Of a DNA stretch of 64,000 nt, positions 51,927 through 61,756 are shown one piece after another (the stretch's first letter is position 1; each line of letters begins with the position of its first letter). The stretch is from Gelidibacter algens. Its GTDB lineage: Bacteria; Bacteroidota; Bacteroidia; Flavobacteriales; Flavobacteriaceae. The stretch lies in the NCBI RefSeq assembly GCF_001678675.1, contig NZ_LZRN01000002.1, forward strand, positions 124,001 to 188,000, given 5' to 3'. The notes below the pieces were generated by a model, which saw only the letters and a list, made by a program, of their open reading frames with translations, was not told where the DNA came from and searched no databases. A program made the position numbers and the translations under genes.

Positions 51927-52871
51927 ATGCTAAACAGAAGACATATTCGTATAAAAGTGATGCAAACCCTTTATGCGTTTGATGGTGGAGAAAGTGATGA
52001 TTTCAAAAAAGACGAGAGATTCCTGCTTCAAAGTCTTGATCACATGTATGATTTGCATCTTTTGATGCTCTCGCTTTTAATTGAAGTACAAAAGCGCGCA
52101 GAAGATTATCAGGAAAAATCCCAACGGAAAATTTTAGCAACACAAGAAGAAAAAAATCCCAACAAAAAGTTTATAAATAATCAAGTTTTACAAATCTTAA
52201 GAGAAGACAGAGCACTTCAAATTGAGATTGAAAATCGTAAAATGGATTATTGGTACCTAGATTTTGAATATGTCGACATTATTTTTAAGAGCATTTTAGA
52301 GAGTACACTTTATAAGGATTATATGACGAATACGGTTTCTGACTTTAAAGAAGATAAACACTTTATTATGGATGTGTTTAGTGAAATCATTGCGCCAAAT
52401 GAGAAGCTTTATGACTATATTGAAGACAAGAAACTAACCTGGTTGGATGATTTGCCAGTAGTCAACACCGGTATTTTGAAATTGCTCCGTAAATTAAAGA
52501 AAGAAAACAAAGCCAATTATTTTACGCCAAAACTTTTTAAGGATACTGAAGACAAGGAGTTTGCGACTACGTTGTTCAAAAAATCCGTACTAAATAAGTC
52601 AAAATTCAATCAAGAGGTGGCAGCTAAAACGACAAATTGGGATGCTGACCGTATTGCAAGTTTGGACGCAATTTTACTTCAGATGGCAATTTGTGAATTT
52701 CAAAAATTCCCATCCATACCAGTAAAGGTAACCATTAACGAGTATATTGATATTGCAAAAGAATACTCGACACCTAAAAGCAGTTTCTTTATTAATGGAA
52801 TTTTGGACAAAATAGTTAAGGAATATAAAGAAAACGGCGAATTAAATAAAATAGGACGAGGGTTGATGTAA
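51927..52871 (+). CDS. nusB: Transcription antitermination factor NusB (long Bacteroidota form)
   Basis: RNA-binding factor of the rRNA antitermination complex. MLNRRHIRIKVMQTLYAFDG is the NusB start; the classical RNA- and S10-binding core lies in the last 130 residues (DRIASLDAILLQMAICEFQK, PVKVTINEYIDIAKEYSTPK, FINGILDKIVKEY). At 314 residues it is about twice the E. coli length because of a helical insertion, which is normal for Flavobacteriia. First of the nusB, DUF1573, yajC series. Confidence 0.95.
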   Translation: MLNRRHIRIKVMQTLYAFDGGESDDFKKDERFLLQSLDHMYDLHLLMLSLLIEVQKRAEDYQEKSQRKILATQEEKNPNKKFINNQVLQILREDRALQIEIENRKMDYWYLDFEYVDIIFKSILESTLYKDYMTNTVSDFKEDKHFIMDVFSEIIAPNEKLYDYIEDKKLTWLDDLPVVNTGILKLLRKLKKENKANYFTPKLFKDTEDKEFATTLFKKSVLNKSKFNQEVAAKTTNWDADRIASLDAILLQMAICEFQKFPSIPVKVTINEYIDIAKEYSTPKSSFFINGILDKIVKEYKENGELNKIGRGLM

Positions 52872-52893
52872 TAAGAAATTATCGCTATTTTTG
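52863..52893 (+). promoter_or_regulatory. Internal promoter for the DUF1573-yajC pair
   Basis: TTG (52863-52865), 20 bases, then TATTTTTG (52886-52893), 48 bases before the DUF1573 ATG. The -33 element overlaps the last codons of nusB. Confidence 0.55.
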
Positions 52894-52941
52894 CATTCTC
52901 AAATCTATTAATAACTGTACAAATAACTAAAAAAAAATACT

Positions 52942-53496
52942 ATGAAAAAAATAATGTTAGGTGTTAGTGCACTATGTATGGTAGCATTTATGTCCTGTAA
53001 GGAGGATGCTACAGCAAAAATAAAATCAGAAAATGTTGCAGAAGCTGCACAAAGAGATGCCAATTCAGGAAACGCTGCGGCCATTGATTTCAATGAGACT
53101 GAGCATGACTTTGGAACAATAAAAAGTGGGACGCCTGTATCGACTATTTTCAAATACAAAAATACAGGGAGCTCTCCATTGATAGTGAGTGACATTAAAA
53201 GTACTTGTGGATGCACTGTGCCTTCAGATTGGACAAGACAAGTTGCTCCAGGAGAAACAGGTCAATTTAAAGTAGAGTTTGATGGCAAAGGAAATGGCGT
53301 TGTTACCAAATCAATTACCATGACCACCAATACTGAAAAGGGTGCCGAGACTGTTAGAATCAAAGCTATGATAGAAGGCGGTCCTAATGCTCAAGCGCCC
53401 GTTATGGATGCGTCAGGAGCACAATCAATAATGCAACAACAACCCGCTCGAAAATCGAGCACACAACCTGGTCACGAAGGCCATAACCACGATTAA
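52942..53496 (+). CDS. DUF1573 lipoprotein
   Basis: A 184-residue lipoprotein (signal MLGVSALCMVAFMSC). The DUF1573 domain is an immunoglobulin-like module: IDFNETEHDFGTIKSGTPVS, FKYKNTGSSPLIVSDIKSTC, then GCTVPSDW and PGETGQFKVEFDGKGNG, with the conserved CGC. The tail is Gln/Ser/His-rich and ends GHEGHNHD, a possible metal-binding end. Function unknown. Lies between nusB and yajC, as commonly seen in Flavobacteriia. Confidence 0.9.
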   Translation: MKKIMLGVSALCMVAFMSCKEDATAKIKSENVAEAAQRDANSGNAAAIDFNETEHDFGTIKSGTPVSTIFKYKNTGSSPLIVSDIKSTCGCTVPSDWTRQVAPGETGQFKVEFDGKGNGVVTKSITMTTNTEKGAETVRIKAMIEGGPNAQAPVMDASGAQSIMQQQPARKSSTQPGHEGHNHD

Positions 53497-53524
53497 CATA
53501 ACCACGAATAATAATTAAGAATAA

Positions 53525-53836
53525 ATGGAAGGAATAAGTTCGTTTTTACCTTTTATCGCCATGTTTGCTGTAGTGTATTTCTTTATGATTGCACCACAAA
53601 TGAAACGCGCTAAAAAGGAAAAGAAATTTGCAAGTGAATTAAAGAGAGGTGACAAAGTTATTACCAAAAGCGGAATGCACGGTAAAATAGTTGACCTAAA
53701 TGATAAAGATAGCAGCTGTGTTATTGAAACCTTGGCAGGAAAAATCAAGTTTGATCGTTCTGCCATTTCAATGGAGATGAGTAGCAAACTCAACGTTGAT
53801 CCTGCAACTACTGCAACAACCACAACAACAAAATAA
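53525..53836 (+). CDS. yajC: Sec translocon accessory subunit YajC
   Basis: A 103-residue protein with one N-terminal membrane helix (FLPFIAMFAVVYFFMIAPQ) followed by the hallmark MKRAKKEKKF and a cytosolic domain with KRGDKVITKSGMHGKIVDL. YajC associates with SecDF and the Sec translocon. The C-terminus is a Thr-rich tail. Starts 28 bases after DUF1573 and ends at a terminator, closing the transcript. Confidence 0.96.
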   Translation: MEGISSFLPFIAMFAVVYFFMIAPQMKRAKKEKKFASELKRGDKVITKSGMHGKIVDLNDKDSSCVIETLAGKIKFDRSAISMEMSSKLNVDPATTATTTTTK

Positions 53837-53856
53837 TTTTTGTTTATAAAATTAGA

Positions 53857-53885
53857 AAAAGCCACTGCAAAGTGGCTTTTTTAGT
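53857..53885 (+). terminator. Terminator after yajC
   Basis: AAAAGCCACT (53857-53866) and AGTGGCTTTT (53871-53880) form a 10-bp stem with loop GCAA, followed by TT. It lies 20 bases after the stop. Confidence 0.85.
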
Positions 53886-54096
53886 TTTAGCAGTTTTTAT
53901 TAGTATTCAACCCAATCCATAATTTGCTTCCTAAAGAGATCAGAGAAGCTAGAGTTTCATTTTCAAATTATCTCCAATTTAGTGCAGCTCATTTATCGTA
54001 TCATAAAACATTGAATGCTTCAGCAGAATGAGAATTGACATCAAAAACAGTCTTCTATAGAATTTATTTCGATAAGTTAATTAGAAATTTACTTTT

Positions 54097-54184
54097 ACTG
54101 AACACGGAACACGGAACACTGAACACTGAACACTGAACACTGAACACTGAACACTGAACACTGAACACTGAACACTGAACACTG
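54097..54184 (-). repeat. Twelve-copy heptamer tandem repeat at the 3' end of pepT
   Basis: Plus-strand unit ACTGAAC repeated 12 times plus a partial ACTG; units 2 and 3 read ACGGAAC. On the pepT coding strand the unit is GTTCAGT. The tract ends 1 base before the pepT stop codon. The rest of the gap from the yajC terminator (53886-54096) shows nothing recognisable. Confidence 0.9.
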
Positions 54185-54185
54185 C

Positions 54186-55424
54186 CTACTTCTTTAAAGC
54201 CACCAACTCAGCAATCTTACAAATCACCGCGGTAGCCTTGATCATACTCTCCACAGGAACATATTCATAACGACCGTGGAAATTGTGGCCTCCTGCAAAG
54301 ATATTTGGGCATGGCAAGCCCATATAGCTCAATTGAGAACCATCCGTGCCGCCTCTTATAGGTTTGATGATCGGTTTAATGTTGAGCGCCATCATAGCTT
54401 CTTCTGCAATGTCAACAATATGCATTACCGGTTCAATCTTTTCCTTCATATTGAAGTATTGATCCTTAATTTCAATGGTTACCACTTCTCTCTCGTACTG
54501 TGTGTTCAAATCGAAAGTCAATTGGCGCATCGCTTCTTTTCGGGCTTTAAAATGATTCTCGTCATGATCTCTAATAATATATTTCAAAACCGTTTCTTCA
54601 ACACTGCCTTGCATGCCTGCCAAATGGAAAAATCCTTGATAATCTTCAGTATGCTCAGGAGTTTCAAGCATTGGTAAAGAGTTGATAAACTCGGTAGCAA
54701 TGTACATGGAGTTGATGAGCTTGCCCTTGGCATAACCAGGGTGCACAATCTTTCCTTTTATTTTTACTGTGGCGCCTGCAGCGTTGAAATTCTCATATTC
54801 CAATTCGCCAATTTGGCTACCGTCCATCGTGTAGGCCCATTCGGCGCCAAATTTCTCGACATCAAATTTATGCGCACCACGACCAATTTCTTCGTCAGGT
54901 GTGAATCCAATTCTAATTTCACCATGCTTAATTTCTGGATGCTTGATGAGATACTCCATAGCCGATACAATTTCTGTAATTCCCGCTTTATCATCAGCCC
55001 CTAAAAGCGTATTACCATCAGTCGTGATCAATGTTTGCCCTTTATACTGTAGCAAATCATCAAATAAATCAGGGGACAGGATAATATCTTCTTCAGCATT
55101 TAATATAATGTCCTTGCCATCATAATTCTCAATAATTTGAGGTTTGACATTGGCGCCAGTAAAATCAGGAGAGGTATCAAAATGGGATACAAATCCGATC
55201 ACAGGAACTTTATGGTCAACATTGCTTGGCAGTGTTGCCATAATGTACGCATTCTGGTCAATGGAAACTTCTTTCATGCCAATGGCAGTGAGTTCCTTCA
55301 CAAGTGCATGTGCCAAATTCCATTGTTTTTCGGTACTCGGTGTAGTTTCAGAATTAGGGTCAGACTCGGTGTCAATAGTGACATAACTTATAAATCTATC
55401 AATGATGTGTTGTTTCTCAATCAT
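54186..55424 (-). CDS. pepT: Peptidase T (tripeptide aminopeptidase)
   Basis: A 412-residue cytosolic dizinc M20 peptidase that removes the N-terminal residue from tripeptides. Metal-site motifs are in order: [10 protein letters not shown] (His and Asp), [13 protein letters not shown] (bridging Asp), [15 protein letters not shown] (catalytic Glu pair), [40 protein letters not shown] and [19 protein letters not shown] (final His). Length and motifs fit PepT fully. Its stop codon abuts the heptamer repeat tract. Confidence 0.96.
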   Translation of the reverse strand: MIEKQHIIDRFISYVTIDTESDPNSETTPSTEKQWNLAHALVKELTAIGMKEVSIDQNAYIMATLPSNVDHKVPVIGFVSHFDTSPDFTGANVKPQIIENYDGKDIILNAEEDIILSPDLFDDLLQYKGQTLITTDGNTLLGADDKAGITEIVSAMEYLIKHPEIKHGEIRIGFTPDEEIGRGAHKFDVEKFGAEWAYTMDGSQIGELEYENFNAAGATVKIKGKIVHPGYAKGKLINSMYIATEFINSLPMLETPEHTEDYQGFFHLAGMQGSVEETVLKYIIRDHDENHFKARKEAMRQLTFDLNTQYEREVVTIEIKDQYFNMKEKIEPVMHIVDIAEEAMMALNIKPIIKPIRGGTDGSQLSYMGLPCPNIFAGGHNFHGRYEYVPVESMIKATAVICKIAELVALKK

Positions 55425-55958
55425 ATCTTTTTCTTTTATTATGCAAAATAAAGCATATTCAAAATAATATTAAGCCTGTCATGGATGTTTCGCGTAAATA
55501 TTTTCAATATATGATCCTAACTCAAATCTCTTTATTTTTTTATTTACTTTTTATATTGAATTGTTTTCATATATTTGGTTAAGAGGTAATTAAATATTTA
55601 ATGATTTTACAAGAAAATGTCATTTTTTGTTTTTTTAACTTCATTCTTTAAAAATTTTAATCAGGATGAGTTTAATTGGCGTTTACATTCGAATCAAATA
55701 ATTCATTTTTTTATACTTACTCCCCATTTCTTTCAATTAGCCGCCCTTTAAACTATAGTGTATACATAAGCATTGGTATTTTGAAGTAAACAGTCCTAAA
55801 ACTTATAAGTTAAATTGTTAAGGCTTACAGGACCGATTTAGTTTTTGATACTTGTCAAAATATGAAATCTATGAATCTCATGGCGATCCATGGTATTCTA
55901 TGGTATTCCGTTCTTTATTAAAGAATTACGAACTTATTAATCCTTAAAACTAGTTATT
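55425..55958. other. AT-rich 534-bp region upstream of the large TonB receptor gene
   Basis: No coding frame. TATATTTG at 55570-55577 matches a -7 element but lacks a spaced -33 box and is about 380 bases from the receptor start. At 55880-55912 there are short direct repeats (CATGGCGATC, CATGGTATTC, TATGGTATTC) of 11-12 base period. This could be a regulatory region for the receptor, possibly with a long leader. Confidence 0.4.
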
Positions 55959-58853
55959 ATGAAGAAAAATTATCTATTATTTTGTTTAATTGTCTTTTCT
56001 TATTCACTGTATGCCCAAAAAGTTTCGGGTATTGTAATTGATGAAAACAACGTAGCCTTAAGTGGTGTCACCATAGTGGTTAAAGGCACTTTAGTGGGTA
56101 CTATTACTGATTTCGACGGTAAATACGAGGTAAAGGCAGCTCTAGGCGACAAACTGATTTTTTCTTATGTTGGTTATAATACCTTAGAAAAAACAGTAGA
56201 AGGAACCACACTGGATGTCACCATGAAACCAGGAGTATCTTTAAATGAAATCACATTAATAGGCAGTAGAAACCCTTCCAGAACTGCTGTTAATTCATTG
56301 GCTCCAGTGGATGTGATCGATGTATCAGAACTTGTTGCAGTCAGTCCGCAGGTAAATCTTAATCAGATTCTGAATTTTGTTGCACCCTCATTTTCCTCCA
56401 ATACCCAAACTATTGCAGATGGAACTGACCATATCGATCCTGCCTCTCTTAGAGGTCTTGGACCAGATCAGGTTTTAGTACTTATTAATGGTAAAAGGCG
56501 GCATACCTCTTCACTTGTCAATGTCAACGGAACATTTGGTAGGGGAAGTGTTGGGACAGATTTGAATGCTATTCCTACTGTAGCTATTCGGCGTATTGAA
56601 GTATTGAGGGATGGTGCAGCCGCCCAATACGGGAGTGATGCCATTGCCGGAGTCATTAATATTGTGTTGGAAAATTCAACAGACGAACTGAAATTTAATA
56701 TCACCACCGGCGCTCATTTTTCAAAAAATTCTAATGAACAAACTGGTGGGGTTGATGGAGCCACAACTAACATCAGTGCAAACTATGGTTTAAAACTTGG
56801 AGACAGGGGTGGCTATATTAATTTCACTGGGGATTTTGATTACAGAGACGACTATAACCGTATGAAAGAATGGGAAGGCTCTATTTTTAATAGGTATAAT
56901 ACTATTGAACGTTTTGCCTCAAACGATGGCTATGATCTAAAAAAACTGTTGGATGATGATGTGAGTGATGTGATCAATTATGGAAATCAGGCAGGTTTTA
57001 ATCTCGATCCTAACGCCACCAAGGGCGAACTTCGTACAATTTTAGGGGCAAATAACACAGACGCTGAATTGGCCAGTAGAAACCTGACCAAATCAGATTT
57101 TAATATGAGAGTGGGGCAATCTAAAGTAAGGGGTGGTAGATTTTTTGCAAACATGGCCTTGCCTTTAGATGATAATGGTTCTGAGGTGTATTCTTTTGGA
57201 GGATTAAGTTCCCGTACTGGAAATTCAGCAGGGTTTTACCGTTTGCCTAACCAAAGCCGGACCTATACCCCGGCTTATATCAATGGGTTTTTACCAGAAA
57301 TCAATTCAACCATTACAGACCAATCGCTTTCTGTTGGGGTTAAAGGTAAATTAGGAGATTGGAATGTTGATTTTAGTAACACCTATGGCAAGAATGCATT
57401 TCTCTATACCATCGGTAATACATTCAATGCGTCTTTGCAAAATGCATCGCCAACCACTTTTGATGCCGGTGGTTTTAACTTTGCACAAAATACAGTGAAT
57501 TTGGATCTTAACCATTTTTATGAAGATATTTTGTCAGGGCTTAACGTCGCATTTGGAGCAGAATACCGTCTCGAAAATTACCAAATAGTGGCAGGAGAAC
57601 AAGATTCATATGCACAGTATACGGCTCAAGGCGCAGTGGTGACCTTAGCTAGTCAACAACCTTCTGTAGACTTTTTTGGCTCTAAAAGACCAGGTGGCTC
57701 ACAAGTGTTTCCAGGTTTTAGTCCAAAAAATGAAGTGGATAGAGGTCGTAATAGTGTTGCAGGATATATTGATTTGGAAGCCGATGTTACTGAATCATTT
57801 CTGTTGAGTCTTGCCTCTCGTTTTGAAAATTACTCTGATTTTGGATCAACTATTAACTTTAAATTAGCGGCATTATATAAAGTAAATAATAGTTTAAATT
57901 TAAGGATTGCTGGTAATACTGGTTTTAGGGCGCCGTCATTGCACCAATTATATTTCAATTCTACCTCTACAATTTTTGATCAAAACGGAGATCCACAAGA
58001 AGTTGGAACATTTGCAAATGATAGTCGTGCGGCTAACTTATTGGGAATTCCAGAGCTCAAGCAGGAAACCTCCAAAAGTGTAAGTTTGGGCTTTACTGTA
58101 AAATTGCCTGACGCAGGCATCAATATAACGCTAGATGGTTATTTTGTTGCAATAGACGATCGAGTAGTATATACAGGACAGTTTACTCCAAAACGTAATA
58201 GCAGTGGTGACCCCATAGATGCGGCAAATGAAGAATTGGCAAAACTATTGTCTCAAGCCAATGCTACTGCAGCTTCCTTTTTTGCCAATGCTATTGACAC
58301 TGAATCAAAAGGTATTGACTTGGTGGTCACCCATAAAATCAACATAGGGAATGATGTGGTGCTGAAAAATGATTTGGCAGCAACATTATCGAAAACCAAA
58401 CAAGTTGGAGATATCAAAGCGTCTCGTGTTCTTGAGAATGCTGGTTTAGTAGATACTTATTTCCCAGAAGATAGCCGTGTCTATTTAGAAGAAGCGGTCC
58501 CAAGAACCAAAGTAAATCTGTCCCATACCTTAAGTACAGGCAAGCTCAATTTCTTTTTGAGAAATGTTTATTTTGGAGAAGTTACTGAAGCGACAACAAA
58601 TATAGCTCTACAGCAAGTGTTTGGCTCAAAAATAGTGACTGATCTTTCAATAGGCTACAATCTGTCAGATAGTTTTTTAATTACGGTTGGTGCAAATAAT
58701 TTGTTTGATATGTATCCAGATCGTGCAAGTAAAGATATTAATGGCGATGGCAATAATAGAAGTGACGGACGCTTTGACTGGTCAAGAAGAGCTCAGCAGT
58801 TTGGCGTTGGTGGACGATTTTTGTTCGCAAGACTAAGCTTATCGCTCAAATAA
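55959..58853 (+). CDS. Large TonB-dependent receptor with carboxypeptidase-regulatory-like domain
   Basis: A 964-residue outer-membrane receptor: signal peptide NYLLFCLIVFSYSLYAQ, then a CarboxypepD_reg-like domain (VSGIVIDENNVALSGVTIVV, about 22-90). The plug includes SLRGLGPDQVLVLINGKRRH and EVLRDGAAAQYGSDAIAGVI. The barrel ends in RFLFARLSLSLK. The IDPASLRGLGPDQVLVLINGKRRH type of plug is found in receptors without SusD partners. A transporter for an iron complex is a reasonable guess, given the imelysin genes 3 kb on, but substrate is not encoded visibly. Confidence 0.93.
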   Translation: MKKNYLLFCLIVFSYSLYAQKVSGIVIDENNVALSGVTIVVKGTLVGTITDFDGKYEVKAALGDKLIFSYVGYNTLEKTVEGTTLDVTMKPGVSLNEITLIGSRNPSRTAVNSLAPVDVIDVSELVAVSPQVNLNQILNFVAPSFSSNTQTIADGTDHIDPASLRGLGPDQVLVLINGKRRHTSSLVNVNGTFGRGSVGTDLNAIPTVAIRRIEVLRDGAAAQYGSDAIAGVINIVLENSTDELKFNITTGAHFSKNSNEQTGGVDGATTNISANYGLKLGDRGGYINFTGDFDYRDDYNRMKEWEGSIFNRYNTIERFASNDGYDLKKLLDDDVSDVINYGNQAGFNLDPNATKGELRTILGANNTDAELASRNLTKSDFNMRVGQSKVRGGRFFANMALPLDDNGSEVYSFGGLSSRTGNSAGFYRLPNQSRTYTPAYINGFLPEINSTITDQSLSVGVKGKLGDWNVDFSNTYGKNAFLYTIGNTFNASLQNASPTTFDAGGFNFAQNTVNLDLNHFYEDILSGLNVAFGAEYRLENYQIVAGEQDSYAQYTAQGAVVTLASQQPSVDFFGSKRPGGSQVFPGFSPKNEVDRGRNSVAGYIDLEADVTESFLLSLASRFENYSDFGSTINFKLAALYKVNNSLNLRIAGNTGFRAPSLHQLYFNSTSTIFDQNGDPQEVGTFANDSRAANLLGIPELKQETSKSVSLGFTVKLPDAGINITLDGYFVAIDDRVVYTGQFTPKRNSSGDPIDAANEELAKLLSQANATAASFFANAIDTESKGIDLVVTHKINIGNDVVLKNDLAATLSKTKQVGDIKASRVLENAGLVDTYFPEDSRVYLEEAVPRTKVNLSHTLSTGKLNFFLRNVYFGEVTEATTNIALQQVFGSKIVTDLSIGYNLSDSFLITVGANNLFDMYPDRASKDINGDGNNRSDGRFDWSRRAQQFGVGGRFLFARLSLSLK

Positions 58854-58880
58854 TAATTTTTAAATTGAATCACCATAAAA

Positions 58881-58906
58881 ACTACCCTATCTTTGGGTAG
58901 TTTTTT
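58881..58906 (+). terminator. Terminator of the TonB receptor gene
   Basis: ACTACCC (58881-58887) pairs with GGGTAGT (58895-58901), extended by A and T runs. The T run merges with a TATTTTTG at 58906-58913 just before the pyrD ATG. Confidence 0.75.
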
Positions 58907-58919
58907 ATTTTTGCAATCT

Positions 58920-59954
58920 ATGTATAAAACTATTCTTCGTCCCCTTCTTTTTTTATTCGATCCTGAAGCTGTCCATTATTTCACCTTTAAACTGATACGC
59001 CGTGCACATAATTTAGGCCTTGGGGGTGTATTTAGGAACATGTATCAGGTAAAAAATAATTCTCTTGAACGTGAACTTTTTGGGTTGAAATTCCCAAATC
59101 CTGTCGGACTTGCTGCTGGTTTTGATAAAGATGCCAAGCTTTATAAGGAACTTTCCAATATGGGTTTTGGCTTTGTTGAAATTGGCACCGTCACGCCAAA
59201 ACCACAACCAGGAAATGAGACGCCTCGTTTGTTTAGATTGAAAGAAGACTCGGCCATTATCAATCGTATGGGTTTCAATAACGGTGGGGTGGAAGCAGCA
59301 GTAGAACGGTTGAAAGTAAACGCTAGCCTTAAACAGGGTAAAAGAGTATTGATTGGTGGAAACATCGGTAAAAATAAAAACACGCCCAATGAAGAGGCCG
59401 TAAATGATTACTTAATTTGCTTCGATTCACTTTTTGATGTTGTAGATTATTTTGTGGTCAACGTGAGTTCTCCCAACACGCCAAATCTTCGCGCCTTGCA
59501 AGAAAAGAAACCGCTGACTGATTTGCTACAAACGCTTCAAGATAAAAATAACCTAAAGGAAAAACGAAAGCCTATTCTTTTAAAAATTGCACCCGATCTG
59601 ACGGATGAGCAGCTTTTAGATATTATCGAGATTGTTGCTATCACAAAAATAGACGGTGTTATTGCTACAAACACCACAATTTCCCGCGAGGGTATTTCTT
59701 CAGAACATAAAAATGAAATGGGTGGGTTAAGCGGTAAACCCTTGACAAAACGGTCAACGGAAGTTATCCGCTTTCTTTCAGAAAAAAGTAACAAGGCCTT
59801 TCCAATCATTGGGGTAGGCGGCATTCATACTGCTGAAGATGCCTTAGAAAAATTGGATGCTGGCGCTGATTTAATTCAATTGTATACCGGTTTTATCTAT
59901 GAAGGGCCTCAATTGATTAAGGACATTAACAAAGCACTTATGAAGCGTAGTTGA
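58920..59954 (+). CDS. pyrD: Quinone-dependent dihydroorotate dehydrogenase (class 2)
   Basis: ATG 58920 ([20 protein letters not shown]) gives 344 residues; the frame upstream to 58893 runs into the terminator. It oxidises dihydroorotate to orotate in pyrimidine synthesis, bound to the membrane face by its N-terminal helices. Marks are [33 protein letters not shown] and [10 protein letters not shown] with the class 2 catalytic Ser at about 183-184, plus ATNTTI and [20 protein letters not shown] ends 6 bases before the ATG, so the leader, if this is the promoter, is almost absent. Confidence 0.96.
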   Translation: MYKTILRPLLFLFDPEAVHYFTFKLIRRAHNLGLGGVFRNMYQVKNNSLERELFGLKFPNPVGLAAGFDKDAKLYKELSNMGFGFVEIGTVTPKPQPGNETPRLFRLKEDSAIINRMGFNNGGVEAAVERLKVNASLKQGKRVLIGGNIGKNKNTPNEEAVNDYLICFDSLFDVVDYFVVNVSSPNTPNLRALQEKKPLTDLLQTLQDKNNLKEKRKPILLKIAPDLTDEQLLDIIEIVAITKIDGVIATNTTISREGISSEHKNEMGGLSGKPLTKRSTEVIRFLSEKSNKAFPIIGVGGIHTAEDALEKLDAGADLIQLYTGFIYEGPQLIKDINKALMKRS

Positions 59955-60580
59955 TGAACTATGATCTCCTCATATCATTTATGATTGCCACATTTGCACT
60001 GGCAATTTCTCCTGGTCCTGATAACATCTATGTCTTGATGCAAAGCTTGGTCCATGGCAGAAAATTTGGTTTGGCCACGGTAATCGGATTGATGACCGGC
60101 TGTTTAGTTCACACCACATTAGTGGCTTTTGGCGTGTCAGCCCTTATAAAAGCGAATGAAACCTTATATTTTATTTTGAAATTGTTAGGGGCAGCGTATC
60201 TGATCTATCTCTCTTTTAAAGTTTATAAAAGTAGCAGCGATATCAGTCTTGGGAGCACTTCAATACCAAAAAAAAGCACGGTACAATTGTTTAAGCAGGG
60301 CTTTATAATGAATGTCCTGAACCCTAAGGTATCTATATTCTTTCTGGCATTTTTTCCTGGCTTTTTATTCAGTGACAGCTTGAATACTGTTGCTCAATTT
60401 TATATTTTAGGCGTTCTCTTCATCATCGTATCTTTTCTTGTGTTTGCTACAATTGCCATATTATCTGGTGCTATTTCATCTTACATCACAAAGCACAAGG
60501 GTATAGGTGTCTTCTTAAAATGGCTGCAGATTGTTGTTTTCCTTGGGATTGCAATGCTCATTTTGTTCTCTGAACTTTGA
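59954..60580 (+). CDS. LysE-family amino-acid exporter
   Basis: A 208-residue protein of six membrane helices starting at ATG 59954, which overlaps the last base of the pyrD stop (TGATG), so the two are coupled. The LysE/RhtB signature is ISPGPDNIYVLMQSLVHGRK at about residue 20; the NPKVSIFFLAFFPGF segment is the other landmark. It exports amino acids or related metabolites. The link to pyrD may be fortuitous. Confidence 0.93.
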   Translation: MNYDLLISFMIATFALAISPGPDNIYVLMQSLVHGRKFGLATVIGLMTGCLVHTTLVAFGVSALIKANETLYFILKLLGAAYLIYLSFKVYKSSSDISLGSTSIPKKSTVQLFKQGFIMNVLNPKVSIFFLAFFPGFLFSDSLNTVAQFYILGVLFIIVSFLVFATIAILSGAISSYITKHKGIGVFLKWLQIVVFLGIAMLILFSEL

Positions 60581-60695
60581 ATTTTTGATCAAATGGCCTC
60601 TATTTCTTTGATAGCGAATTCCATTTTCCTTTTATCAACTCACCATTATGGGCATCAGAAAAATAATAGTATTTTTGGGGATCGAAAATTGATAC

Positions 60696-61559
60696 ATGTC
60701 TAGCACCGTAAAAATTATTGAATGCCCAAGAGATGCCATGCAGGGCATTAAGAATTTTATTCCTACGGATAAGAAAGTGCAGTATATTCAATCGTTATTA
60801 CGGGTTGGTTTTGATACCATTGATTTTGGTAGTTTCGTCTCTCCAAAAGCCATTCCTCAAATGGTAGACACCGCTGAGGTGCTTTCCAAATTGGACCTTT
60901 CAAAAACTCAAAGCAAACTTTTGGCCATCATTGCCAACACAAGAGGTGCTGAAGAAGCATCAAAACATCCTGAAATAAACTATTTGGGTTATCCGTTTTC
61001 AATTTCTGAGAATTTTCAAATGCGAAATACCCACAAAACAATTGCGCAATCTGTGGTAGCCTTAAACGAAATTTTAGAAATCGCTGATACCTCTAACAAA
61101 GAAGTTGTGGTTTACATTTCTATGGGCTTTGGAAATCCTTACGGAGATCCATGGAATGTGGATATTGTGGGCGATTGGACTGAGCGTTTGGCAAAAATGG
61201 GCGTCAAGATACTATCGTTGAGCGACACCGTTGGTAATTCCAACCCTGAGAATATTGACTATCTATTTTCTAATTTGATTCCAAAATATCCGCATATTGA
61301 ATTTGGAGCTCACCTACATACCACGCCTACATCTTGGCATGAAAAAGTTGATGCCGCCTATAAAGCCGGCTGTAAGCGCTTTGATGGTGCCATTCAAGGT
61401 TTTGGTGGTTGCCCAATGGCAAAAGATGAATTGACCGGGAATATGCCCACTGAAAAATTGTTATCCTATTTTACGTCACAACAAAATAATGACCTCAATG
61501 CCTTGAGTTTTGAAAGTGCCTATAACGAGGCTACTAAGGTTTTTACGGCTTATCATTGA
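60696..61559 (+). CDS. Hydroxymethylglutaryl-CoA lyase
   Basis: A 287-residue TIM-barrel lyase that cuts HMG-CoA to acetyl-CoA and acetoacetate, the last step of leucine breakdown. The start IIECPRDAMQGI matches the family ExGPRDxxQ, GAHLHTT holds the metal-binding His pair, and GFGGCPMAKDEL contains the flexible catalytic Cys loop. SISMGFGNPYGDPWNV-like YISMGFGNPYGDPW is typical of the bacterial enzyme. TATTTTTG at 60670-60677 lies 18 bases before the ATG. It pairs functionally with leucine dehydrogenase at 50.7 kb. Confidence 0.93.
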   Translation: MSSTVKIIECPRDAMQGIKNFIPTDKKVQYIQSLLRVGFDTIDFGSFVSPKAIPQMVDTAEVLSKLDLSKTQSKLLAIIANTRGAEEASKHPEINYLGYPFSISENFQMRNTHKTIAQSVVALNEILEIADTSNKEVVVYISMGFGNPYGDPWNVDIVGDWTERLAKMGVKILSLSDTVGNSNPENIDYLFSNLIPKYPHIEFGAHLHTTPTSWHEKVDAAYKAGCKRFDGAIQGFGGCPMAKDELTGNMPTEKLLSYFTSQQNNDLNALSFESAYNEATKVFTAYH

Positions 61560-61684
61560 AAAAATTCTCATGTTTGCCCTAAATACAATGAAATTAGATT
61601 TAAATTTTAACACTTTCCAATAAGCTCATTGTCAATAATCTATTCCTTTTTGAATTCATCTATTTTAAATTAATCTAAATAAGC

Positions 61685-61715
61685 TTTGGAGATTCAAAAT
61701 CCTGACTTATTTTTG
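61685..61715 (+). promoter_or_regulatory. Promoter of the DUF4856-imelysin operon
   Basis: TTTG (61685-61688), 19 bases, then TATTTTTG (61708-61715): the best match to the Bacteroidota promoter consensus in the window, 41 bases before the ATG. Confidence 0.75.
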
Positions 61716-61756
61716 TGCTCGAATCAAAACACTATTTATATTAAGACTAAATAAAT

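Noticed and set aside
54276-54677. 133-residue frame antisense to pepT
   Set aside because: pepT has complete catalytic motifs over the whole region.
58906-58913. pyrD promoter at TATTTTTG
   Set aside because: Overlaps the T run of the upstream terminator, lacks a -33 box, and would leave almost no leader; kept only as a remark in the pyrD entry.
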